Assembly: GCF_037975245.1 (NCBI RefSeq)
Contig: NC_092579.1
Span: 7,315,001 to 7,379,000, forward strand
Source of the DNA: Apostichopus japonicus
Lineage: Eukaryota > Echinodermata > Holothuroidea > Aspidochirotida > Stichopodidae
Length of the DNA: 64,000 nucleotides
Direction: 5' to 3'
Under the pieces are notes generated by a model. That model had not been told where the DNA came from. It was given only the letters and a program-made list of their open reading frames with translations, and ran no database searches. This document shows, in pieces, positions 58,601-64,000 of the stretch; position 1 is the first letter of the stretch, and each line of letters opens with the position of its first letter. Both the position numbers and the translations under genes were made by a program.

Positions 58601-60214
58601 AATACCCACAAATAGGCTACATATTAAGTTGGAATCACCCTCCATCACTTAAGAGGTACTTAACTAAAACCAAAGTAGTGTTTTGGCCTATGATCCACCC
58701 GAAAGGAAGTTTTACTCGTCCAAAGCTCGTGTTCTACTCACCAAACCTACATGTATTTCCTGCAGGATCCATATTGGTCGTTCTTTGTTTAATATTTTGC
58801 TAAATTTGTCTGGAAAACCAGATTTGCTGTTGGGGCAAAATCCTTAAAAATTTGCCCTGAATATATTGTGTTTAGTATCACCCTATCATCTGCTACCTAT
58901 CATCAACAAAAGACATTATGGAATCAGTTTAACATCTTTTTTCTCGTTTCTTGATGTACTGTGATTTTTTCATCTAATTGTCATCTCTTATCTCTCTCTC
59001 TCTCTTTCTTTCTTTCTCTCCGTCTCATCTTACTTCATCCATCTTCATCACTAATCCCTACTCCTCCGTAGAAGCGTTCTAGCTCGCTGTCGTCATCGTC
59101 CGATCGACAGAGGAACAAGGTCTCTAAGAGTAAATTCTACGAGCAGCAGGTGGAAACCTTCAAGAAAGCCAGCATCAATGCCAAGAATTCTAAGATGTCC
59201 AGATACATGTTCACATAGTCTCCGTTTTGCTTTTTTTTTTTTGCCTTCTCAGTTAGTAGTTTCTCTTAATCAAAATAATTTCCATGAATTTTCTGATTAA
59301 ATTTTCCATCTAACGATTGCAATCTCTTTAACAAACTCTGGATGTGATTATTCCTTGCAATGATAACTTTAATAGTCAATAGCTTTTAATGATAAAGACT
59401 GGTTGTGAACGTGACGGTAATGTAAGCTGTACAGTGTGATTGTTTGTTACAACTAATTTTTGGGGTTAAGTTGGATCGAATTTTCTCGATGCTATTCCGT
59501 AGAATTTTTTTCCATAACAGTGCAGTTTGTTAGCTTGAGTGGTCAAGCTTCTCATCAAATAATGAAATAAAAGTTCCACTTTTTAGGTTTCCATTTTGCT
59601 ATTTGCATATGATTAATAATATTTATAAAACTTGTTTGAAAGAGAAAGACTGTGCTCATAGTTTTCATTCCACCACTCACTGATACAGTAATTGTAGCTA
59701 ATAAACATGTGTAAAAGTAAGTTGATCTGAGGGTTTCGATCCTAGCAGAGGCTGAATGACAAGTAACAGTAACAGAAGGGACAAATACACACACAGAATA
59801 CAGACAGGTTAATGAGCAGGGTGAACACAAAAGAGATAGATGTAGAGGATTCGTAGACAAGGGTAGGAGAGAAGAAAGAAACCAACAGGGGGAAGAGAGG
59901 GGTCGGAGAGTGAACTGTTTACTACATTTTATTTAGTTAATAAACATATAAACGTTTCATTAATTTTGATGTAGAGTTGCATTGCATCTGTGTTGTCACA
60001 GTTTAAACAACATTGGCAGATTGTAGAACAAATGTTTTATTACGTAAAGCATATTCCTCCGTTCACATTTCTCCGTTCTTATTTCTCCGTTCGCTTACAG
60101 AAATCATCGGGAAGAAAGAGCAATGGCCACGTGGATGTCAACGGACATCAGAGTAACAGCAGCGAGAACGACGTAATGGACACCCCGACACGCAGGAGAT
60201 TCATGAGAGATTAA
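37617..60214 (+). CDS. IQCE: IQ domain-containing protein E orthologue, complete gene
   Basis: In vertebrates IQCE with EFCAB7 anchors the EVC-EVC2 complex at the base of the primary cilium for Hedgehog signalling; the same scaffold role is inferred here. Coding exons: 37617-37643, 38028-38151, 38927-39043, 40296-40442, 41622-41707, 42355-42468, 43529-43576, 44828-44898, 45358-45430, 46043-46095, 47390-47595, 48505-48560, 52514-52728, 53854-54184, 54467-54496, 55190-55374, 55752-55828, 56473-56577, 57764-57780, then either 59072-59218 or 60101-60214. All have GT/AG ends and joining phases. Predicted 742 or 731 residues, near the roughly 700 of human IQCE. Order: acidic/basic N-terminus, conserved TYKPPEDMYDDILDLKK, coiled coil with KEKQIEQLLDP, MKVAMESFYSEV, three IQ motifs, and a DSDDDVVITPS block like the human SDDSDDIVIAPS end. 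Confidence 0.9.
38028..38151 (+). CDS. IQCE: IQCE exon 2
   Basis: Acceptor TTCACAG; encodes an acidic then basic stretch (SDLSDNDVELPQTPSG, KRGKAVKKP). Consensus donor GTAAGT, phase 1. The 36-bp minisatellite begins 70 bp after the donor. Confidence 0.75.
38221..38606 (+). repeat. 36-bp minisatellite in IQCE intron 2, about 10.6 units
   Basis: Unit consensus near CCAGTGCACAGTTCACACAG followed by AACTCAGATCCACTGG. Eleven units, one of 34 bp. Because 36 is divisible by three, all units lie in one register until the 34-bp unit, and open frames run through on both strands (SDPLASAQFTQ forward). Units alternate in a higher-order pattern (TGGACCC/AAAGCA/GGTGCA types recur). Confidence 0.9.
38927..39043 (+). 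CDS. IQCE: IQCE exon 3
   Basis: Encodes a Ser/Lys-rich linker ending NPREVWLENLRAGGNG. TTTTCATAG acceptor, GTAAGT donor, phase 1 at both ends. Confidence 0.8.
39044..40295. other. IQCE intron 3
   Basis: AT-rich intronic sequence; I see no gene, repeat array or recognisable element in it. Confidence 0.5.
40296..40442 (+). CDS. IQCE: IQCE exon 4
   Basis: Encodes PGNFDSSSDYLKETVLGMPP; the YLKETLG-like block is also a conserved feature of vertebrate IQCE-type N-termini as I recall them. Phase 1 at both ends. Confidence 0.8.
40881..41314 (+). pseudogene. LINE 3' tail in IQCE intron 4
   Basis: Translates as a non-LTR reverse-transcriptase C-terminal tail (LATVVKCAGKIIRKSRPS ... RHRSSFIGTAISVHN stop), followed by a GGATTCAATAAAGTTGATT block and a TTAC tetranucleotide tail, the usual 3' end of such elements. 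5' truncated; the exact clade is uncertain. Confidence 0.7.
41622..41707 (+). CDS. IQCE: IQCE exon 5
   Basis: Encodes GVPTYKPPEDMYDDILDLKK, the best-conserved entry block of the IQCE coiled coil (P-Y-P-E-MYDEI-LKK in vertebrates). Enters in phase 1 and ends in phase 0. The open frame continues into the intron by chance. Confidence 0.9.
42355..42468 (+). CDS. IQCE: IQCE exon 6
   Basis: Thirty-eight codons of coiled coil (NDRLKARNRRLEDEHIKKE) ending KQIEQLLDPTQ, matching the RLEEEN-KKD-QIEQLLDP signature of vertebrate IQCE. Confidence 0.92.
42469..44827. other. IQCE introns 6 and 7
   Basis: Apart from exon 7 (43529-43576) no gene seen. About 43980-44470 is a diverged relative of the compound repeat at 52.1-52.4 kb (GTGAATATTAAT, ATACTTGGTGTGG, CATTAATATTCATGAG blocks). 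Confidence 0.5.
43529..43576 (+). CDS. IQCE: IQCE exon 7
   Basis: Sixteen codons, GDLRLTLSSRQPDAAA, corresponding to the GTDFVRTLAEKRPD stretch of vertebrates. Phase 0 at both ends. Confidence 0.8.
44828..44898 (+). CDS. IQCE: IQCE exon 8
   Basis: Coiled coil SLKQKNLKLEMALKDKESEL, the counterpart of the GLKQRILKLEQQCKEKD block. Ends in phase 2. Confidence 0.88.
45358..45430 (+). CDS. IQCE: IQCE exon 9
   Basis: Encodes KLQGDLKSTKIEEMKVAMES then FYSEV, closely matching the KLQTDMKTTNLEEMRIAMETYYEEV of vertebrate IQCE. Strongest single diagnostic exon. Confidence 0.93.
46043..46095 (+). CDS. IQCE: IQCE exon 10
   Basis: Encodes VQRLRHQLSTNGAGSMTR, following on as vertebrate HRLQTLLAS. Ends in phase 2. 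Confidence 0.82.
46096..47389. other. IQCE intron 10
   Basis: AT-rich; no gene or known element seen. The open frame at 46963-47145 has no support. Confidence 0.5.
47390..47595 (+). CDS. IQCE: IQCE exon 11
   Basis: Encodes IKALNSTILRLTESNQRLQS and ENKLLKTDLGRAL, like vertebrate ALLSLSRSVQELTEENQSLKEDLDRVL. Enters in phase 2, ends in phase 1. Confidence 0.9.
48505..48560 (+). CDS. IQCE: IQCE exon 12
   Basis: Encodes DYEDMNRKQLLRALAQLEE, the counterpart of GYVEWSKPRLLRRIVELEK. Confidence 0.88.
49579..49634. repeat. (GT)n microsatellite
   Basis: GT dinucleotides with one TATG interruption. Explains the His/Thr-only and Cys/Val-only open frames here. Confidence 0.9.
49640..52400. repeat. Compound repeat filling IQCE intron 12
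   Basis: Left and right edges share GTTTGTATGCAC(A/G)ATAACTC blocks (49648 and 52107). The right end holds a two-copy block at 51925-52070 and 52208-52370 (AATATTAATGAGGTCA, TCGTCAAACTTGGTATGAT, CACACACTGATGTGTG). The centre is the 398-bp array at 49795-51920. Confidence 0.75.
49795..51920. repeat. 398-bp tandem repeat rich in AGGTCA half-sites
   Basis: The word TGCAATAACTC(C/T)CAG recurs at about 49795, 50453, 50748, 51146 and 51546; complete units are 398-400 bp and two are partial. Each full unit carries AGGTCACCAAAGGTCA (spacing 4), TGACCCTTGACCT (spacing 1), TGACCTCAATTTGACCT (spacing 5) and TGACCTCTGGTGACCT (spacing 4). These are nuclear-receptor-type direct repeats. Confidence 0.85.
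52514..52728 (+). CDS. IQCE: IQCE exon 13
   Basis: Seventy-one codons: a Lys/Ser-rich start (KKSSQRKSEVPGK), then coiled coil with heptads DRLDALDKRETELMEENGKM and ARLKEDKSKLRQKLEELE. Phase 0 to phase 2. Confidence 0.9.
52729..53853. other. IQCE intron 13
   Basis: No gene seen. A G-rich tract with GGTTGGGGGAGGGGG lies at about 53033-53070 and could form a G-quadruplex. Confidence 0.5.
53854..54184 (+). CDS. IQCE: IQCE exon 14 (coiled coil and IQ motif 1)
   Basis: Very charged helix (KEIRELQREMRDERRRLQEE), a Ser/Arg-rich hinge (SSESLRSQRSSRKSASRSGS), another helix, then IQ motif 1 ARSIQKNWRAHRNK at the 3' end. Phase 2 to phase 0. Confidence 0.92.
54467..54496 (+). CDS. IQCE: IQCE exon 15 (30 bp)
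   Basis: Ten acidic codons, LKEDEEDVDE, phase 0 at both ends. It could be skipped without breaking the frame. Confidence 0.7.
54497..55189. other. IQCE intron 15
   Basis: No gene or recognisable repeat seen. Confidence 0.5.
55190..55374 (+). CDS. IQCE: IQCE exon 16 (IQ motifs 2 and 3)
   Basis: Two clean calmodulin-type IQ motifs: AARTIQSAMRGHKQRR and AAKTIQSAVRGHWSRK, separated by an acidic linker (ISSDDGSDVDY). Both fit IQxxxRGxxxR. The two motifs look like an internal duplication within one exon. Ends in phase 2. Confidence 0.93.
55436..55732. repeat. Tandem duplication of intron 16 including a partial exon 17
   Basis: The about 118-bp block with GTAGAAAAACTGCTG/TTTTATAGGAAAACTGGG and TTCTATGACAG occurs at 55436-55553 and 55615-55732. 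Between them, after an acceptor-like TTGTCAG, lies a shortened copy of exon 17 (55590-55612: GTCAATCC...CACTCTCACAGAA). Each block also contains GGGAATCGAACC, the complement of a tRNA B box. Confidence 0.8.
55752..55828 (+). CDS. IQCE: IQCE exon 17
   Basis: Encodes SMTDSEAESVHSHRSRASSV, Ser/Arg-rich. GTGAGT donor, phase 2 to phase 1. Decayed copies lie on both sides. Confidence 0.85.
55950..56012 (+). pseudogene. Decayed copy of IQCE exon 17
   Basis: GCAGAATCGGTTCCACTC ... GAAGCAGAGCCG ... TCAGGTGAGG matches the second half of exon 17 and its donor, including the downstream TACTT/AATATT context. Indels shift the frame. Probably a relic of tandem duplication. Confidence 0.7.
56473..56577 (+). 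CDS. IQCE: IQCE exon 18
   Basis: Encodes RRLDSDGDSDDDVVITPSSS, corresponding to the SDDSDDIVIAPS stretch at the C-terminus of human IQCE. Here the protein continues for 50-60 more residues. Phase 1 at both ends. Confidence 0.9.
56578..57763. other. IQCE intron 18
   Basis: No gene or recognisable repeat seen beyond a C-rich stretch near 56650. Confidence 0.5.
57764..57780 (+). CDS. IQCE: IQCE exon 19 (17-bp microexon)
   Basis: TGTCCCTCAG acceptor, encodes AHSSSK across the junction, GTAAGAG donor. It converts phase 1 to phase 0, which is what both last exons need, so it is required for either end. Confidence 0.75.
57781..59071. other. IQCE intron 19
   Basis: No gene seen. A (TC)n/(TTTC)n polypyrimidine tract at 58986-59022 lies 50-85 bp upstream of the acceptor of the first alternative last exon. 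Confidence 0.5.
59072..59218 (+). CDS. IQCE: IQCE alternative last exon a
   Basis: Acceptor CCTCCGTAG; Ser-rich start (SSSLSSSSDRQRNK) then a basic helix FYEQQVETFKKASINAK and the end MSRYMFT with TAG at 59216. AATAAA at 59566-59571 is a candidate poly(A) signal. Fits the phase of exon 19. Confidence 0.8.
   Translation, partial: KRSSSLSSSSDRQRNKVSKSKFYEQQVETFKKASINAKNSKMSRYMFT
59566..59571 (+). terminator. Candidate poly(A) signal for IQCE last exon a
   Basis: AATAAA about 350 bp after the stop codon of exon 20a. No cDNA evidence is available. Confidence 0.45.
59705..59880 (-). repeat. Dispersed repeat with GATCC motif, copy 2 (Penelope-like terminus?)
   Basis: Same block series as 36665-36800 but missing the GATCTCCTTC segment, so the hairpin is broken here. 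Sits between the two alternative last exons of IQCE. Confidence 0.5.
60101..60214 (+). CDS. IQCE: IQCE alternative last exon b
   Basis: Acceptor CGCTTACAG; encodes KSSGRKSNGHVDVNGHQSNS and ends DTPTRRRFMRD with TAA at 60212. Fits the same phase as exon 20a, so the two are alternative ends. Which is used, and where, cannot be told from DNA. Confidence 0.78.
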   Translation, partial: KSSGRKSNGHVDVNGHQSNSSENDVMDTPTRRRFMRD

Positions 60215-62059
60215 AGACTGCGATTGGGAAGGAGACATTCTGAAATACCAGCAACAAGTGGTGATGAGCTGTCAAATACTGTGATGAAAGTTACGGAACC
60301 AGTTCACTACTATGGTGTCATGTGACAATTGTAGGAATACAATCAACTGTATCCTGGCAGCCCTTTTTTTTATCAGGTTATTAACTGAAGGTAGTGAAAA
60401 GTCAAGAAGATAGTATTCATGTTGTAATTTGTTGATCAAGATGACTTCAAGTTATTGATAAATTGATCAATATTACCACAAATTCGATTTATTCAGTTTC
60501 TATCCAACACTCTGCTACAACTACTTACTTTCATATCAATCAGAAGATAATCTTATTTGGTTCCCCCCGCCCCCCTTAAAAAAAAGAAATTTTCGTTTAG
60601 AGAAAGAACTTGGCTATGAAAGTTGGCGGATGATATGCTTCAGGATGTATAACAGTGTACTTTGTAATAATGACTATCACCAGAAATGGCTCCAAGGGTT
60701 TATTCTTTGATATTGTTTTCTCTTTAGTGCAATTAATTTGATTAGTATACATGTGTTCAAACCACAGTTAATTCACATGGCATGTTTCCCTACATTCCCT
60801 AATAGTTATCGTTCAATGTTTACAACGTTTGTGGTCTAAACAGTCTACCCTGCGATTATATTTTCTACGTCCCGTAATATTTAAATTTATTGCCCATTGG
60901 CAAGTTTTCATATATTTTTTTCACCTTGAATTATGATTCTGTCCTCCTTGTGAAAACCTTGACTTTTTCATTTACATGTCGCTATGGAAACTTGTGCAAG
61001 TCTCTTGTTTCCATATTTTTTTTATTTCAGTCTGAGTTTGATTAATCTCAGTAGATAATATCTCGGAAGAATCTCAGTTGATAATTTCAGAAGATATTTG
61101 TTTGTTTATACAGTGTGCATTAACTTTATAGATTAGCTAGCAGTAGTTCCTTCATGCAAGACATGAAGGTGGAAAGTATTACAGTGGCTTACTGTCACCA
61201 TTTTGCTATTGTTTAAGTTGATTTTGATGGGGGGTGGCGGGGGGGTGGGGGGCATAGGCTGGCATAACAAATAGTTCATTCAAGTATCCATTCAAGTACA
61301 TTGACAGATATAAAGAAAAACTTGCTATGATAAATTTGAACTTGTTAAAGCATATTATTGTCCTCTTAGCATAAATTATCACAGATGAATAAACTATTGC
61401 TTAGAGGCATAATTTAAAGGAAATATGCAAGCAGGTTCCATTTGGGTATTCTTTCTCCCAATGTAATGTACCTACTGTGAAGTAATAACTGAATTTTATA
61501 AATAGTATTTTTTGGTTTTTTAATCAATTCTCAGTTTGTTGTGCCTGCAGGTATAACACCATACTATGACAACAAGCTGTAATATCTTAAAGAAACAAAA
61601 ACATTGGGTAGATAGTAGACATTACAGCTGTCTGGTAGACGAGGCTTTTATTGTTTAGGAAATTCCAGTTAAACAGGAATAGGGGCAGCTACAGGGTTTG
61701 ATGGGGTCCATTTGTCATTCCACAATAGTGTATAGCAACATGTTTTATTTGTATATTTAGGTATCTTTTGTATGTTTTTGTGGACTTTGTTAATAAATAT
61801 CATGTAGCAATCCAGTCTACTTTCATAAAAGAAAATTTCTATCCTACTCTTTCATTTATGTTGTGTCAGCTTCTTTTTTCTAACTTCTTTTGAATCGAGG
61901 GAACACAATTGGTTTCTTTCTTCTTTATTTTTGCTGTCAAATTACACGGACCACTCGAAAGATGTGGTCTAATCATTTATTTCTTGATAGTTTGGAGAAA
62001 AATATAAAAAATGCTGAAATTTTTCACATAAACCCACAATTGGTTTAGAAATCTTGTTT
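60215..62059. other. Probable 3' UTR and downstream flank of IQCE
   Basis: No gene seen. AATAAA words at about 61388 and 61792 are candidate poly(A) signals for last exon b. A G-rich tract (GGGGGGTGGCGGGGGGGTGG) lies near 61230-61250. Confidence 0.45.
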
Positions 62060-62562
62060 ATATATTACAGCCGATCTACACTCTTGAAGGAGAGATATGA
62101 CACAGACAGGTCCAGCATTACATAAAATACAAATGTCATCACTCCTTCCGAAAATACATGTGATCTTGGTGTCTTGCTCGATAAACTAGATATGCAAAAA
62201 CATTCAGAACACTTGTCGTTCAGCTGCATATGGTATTTACAAAATTGGTAAACTCAGGAGGTATCTAGATCAAGGCTCAACTGGTTTGTGCTTTTGTTAC
62301 CTATCTGGATTTCTGCAACAGTTTGTATGTGAATTTGCCAGTTTCTCATATAGCTCCCCTTCAGAGAATTCAGAACGCTGCTGCTCGCCTAGTCTCACTC
62401 ACCAAAAAGTTTGATCACATCACCCCTGTATTCCGTTCATTGCATTGGCTTCCCGTCTCTAAGCACATTGGTTTCCTTTGTCTCTTTCCTACTTTGTAAA
62501 GCGCTTTGAAACGCCGTATTAAGCGCTATACAAATTTAATTTATTATTATTATTTATTATTA
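62060..62562 (+). pseudogene. CR1/L2-like LINE 3' end
   Basis: Across frameshifts it reads DLGVLLDKLDMQKHSEHL, LDFCNSLYVNLPVSHIAPLQ, RIQNAAARLVSLTKKFDHIT and SLHWLPVSKH, the C-terminal reverse-transcriptase signature. An AAAGCGCTTTGAAACGCCGT / AAGCGCTATACAAAT 3' end and an ATT-rich tail follow. 5' truncated and non-functional. Confidence 0.8.
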
Positions 62563-62979
62563 CATGACCTTTCTTTGAGCATTGATTTGCTTTTATTTCT
62601 CTTGTCAATAAAAACCAGTATGACTGTAAACTATGATAAAATCCAACAATCACTATGCAACAAAGAAAACTAAACCAGAGAACTGTAGTTTTGATATCTT
62701 TATCATTTATATTTCAAATTCAATTGATGCAGTGTCTTTGAATCGAGAGTAAAAATACTTCATGGAAATGGCAATCCTTCTTGATTTTATGTTTAGAGAC
62801 ACGAAAGACATTGAACATAGCACAAACATAAAAAAAATTAGGATCCTAAAAATGAACAGTTTGACACATTTAACAAAACTATGAAGTTCAAACACTTGAT
62901 AATAAACATGAATTCTACACTAGGTATGAAGGAATGATTCCCTTCCCCCAGTGAATGTTAGAACAATATCACAGTACTT
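62563..62979. other. Intergenic sequence
   Basis: Nothing recognised; AT-rich with a short minus-strand open frame of no known family. Confidence 0.45.
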
Positions 62980-63770
62980 AGGATGGATCATACTTCAGAT
63001 AGTATCTTTCCATATAACCACTCAACTCCTGTTAGTTTCAATCAGTACTTTAACCATTCTTGACTTCACTCACACCTTCCATATAACTAACTGTGGATGA
63101 TGCTGTATTTTTTCACATAACTGTGGAAACCAGGCTAATATTGTAACCGGTCAAGTTGAGCCACACCTCCAACATTAATGATGAATATTACTGTATCTTT
63201 TCCCAGAACTACTCAAATTCTGCTATTTTCAATCAGTTCTGTGACAGTCATGACTTGACTCACACCTAGCGCCCAGTTTAGTAACCATGGAATCTGCAGC
63301 GCTGTATCTTTCAATGAGCTATGCAAAACATGCTTAATACAGTGACCATGCATGACTTGAGCTACACCTACAACATACATGATTGGTAGGATTGTGTCTT
63401 TTCACTCTACCACTGACATCCATTTTAAATCAGTCATGACTTCAGTGACACCTAACAAAAGTATTAACAATGGATACTGCAGAATCTTTTCTAGTAACTA
63501 TGGCAACAAGGTTATCATAAACCAATGCTGTAATCACTAATGACGTAACTCACACCTCCCACATTTGTAACAATGGATAAATACATTATCTTTTCATCTA
63601 ACCGATGAAGCCACACCAGTATCAAGCAGGTCTGTACCCATTCATTATTTGTGCCCAACCTCCCCCATTAGTACTGATGGGTTAATGCAGTATTTTCCCA
63701 AATACAAATTGAAATGCTGCTACTTTTGATTAAAACTGTGGTCAATTTATGACTTACATGAGCTTTGTTG
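62980..63770. repeat. Degenerate tandem repeat, period about 100 bp, 8 or so units
   Basis: A loosely kept cycle of ATGACTTGACTCACACCT, CACATTAGTAACAATGGAT, GCTGTATCTTTTCA and TTTTCAATCAGT recurs with anchors near 63064, 63150, 63251, 63353, 63438 and 63540, then fades. Units are strongly diverged. Confidence 0.65.
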
Positions 63771-64000
63771 CATTATGTCATCAATTTCCTCAAATTCTAC
63801 CCAACTGACAGCGACAACTTGTGAAAGTCGGCAAATGATCAAACTACCATATCCCCCCTGAAATTTAAGCAAAACAAATATTAAATAAGGGAGTAATGGA
63901 ATATCACATCTCAAATGTAGAAAAAGTCTTGACCAAAGCTATGCTGATGAACTGCTTTAACAGGCATCGTAGGTAGAGAGAGCTGCATGCGGTGAAACAT
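63771..64000. other. Window end, nothing recognised
   Basis: No gene, repeat or RNA seen in the last 230 bp. Confidence 0.4.

Overview
This is animal nuclear DNA: AT-rich, with spliced exons carrying GT/AG boundaries and many retroelement and DNA-transposon remnants. The gene content (a lineage-specific cluster of intronless GT10 fucosyltransferases, a full-length IQCE orthologue, P2X7-tail-like transposon genes, Tx1/L1-like and CR1/L2-like LINEs, a Ty3/Gypsy element) suggests a marine invertebrate. An echinoderm such as a sea cucumber is my best guess, but that is inference and not proven by the sequence.

Layout. 1-24.3 kb: fucosyltransferase (FUT) cluster. One diverged gene lies on the minus strand (2550-4019). 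Three near-identical genes lie on the plus strand (7329-8690, 17111-18451, 22445-23788), each inside a segmental-duplication unit. The units share 5' flanks, a conserved TATA-like box and G-tract-bearing 3' flanks. Units 1 and 2 also share a LINE-bearing tail of CR1-like and Tx1/L1-like fragments embedded in long (TA)n tracts. The copies differ by later insertions: a 159-bp near-perfect palindrome only in unit 1, and a 3,161-bp TTAA-flanked transposon with a broken P2X7-tail-like gene only in unit 2. 24.3-32.1 kb: a satellite of 307-bp monomers arranged in a 1,274-bp higher-order repeat that includes a tRNA-Pro-like cassette, interrupted by a truncated L1/Tx1-like LINE. 32.2-34.5 kb: an internally deleted Ty3/Gypsy element with LTRs, polypurine tract and a 5-bp target duplication. 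35.4-36.0 kb: a 610-bp non-autonomous DNA transposon with an 8-bp target duplication.

37.6-60.2 kb: one complete multi-exon gene, the orthologue of IQCE (IQ domain-containing protein E, a ciliary scaffold of Hedgehog signalling in vertebrates). I reconstruct 19 shared coding exons whose phases join without a gap, plus two alternative last exons (predicted proteins of 742 and 731 residues). Its introns hold a 36-bp minisatellite, a LINE 3' tail, a 398-bp tandem repeat full of AGGTCA direct repeats, and decayed copies of exon 17. 60.2-64 kb: 3' flank with a CR1/L2-like LINE tail and a degenerate ~100-bp tandem repeat.

How the genes relate. The FUT enzymes should add fucose from GDP-fucose to glycans in the Golgi; IQCE is functionally unrelated and is simply the next gene. 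All calls were made by reading the sequence; no database search was run.
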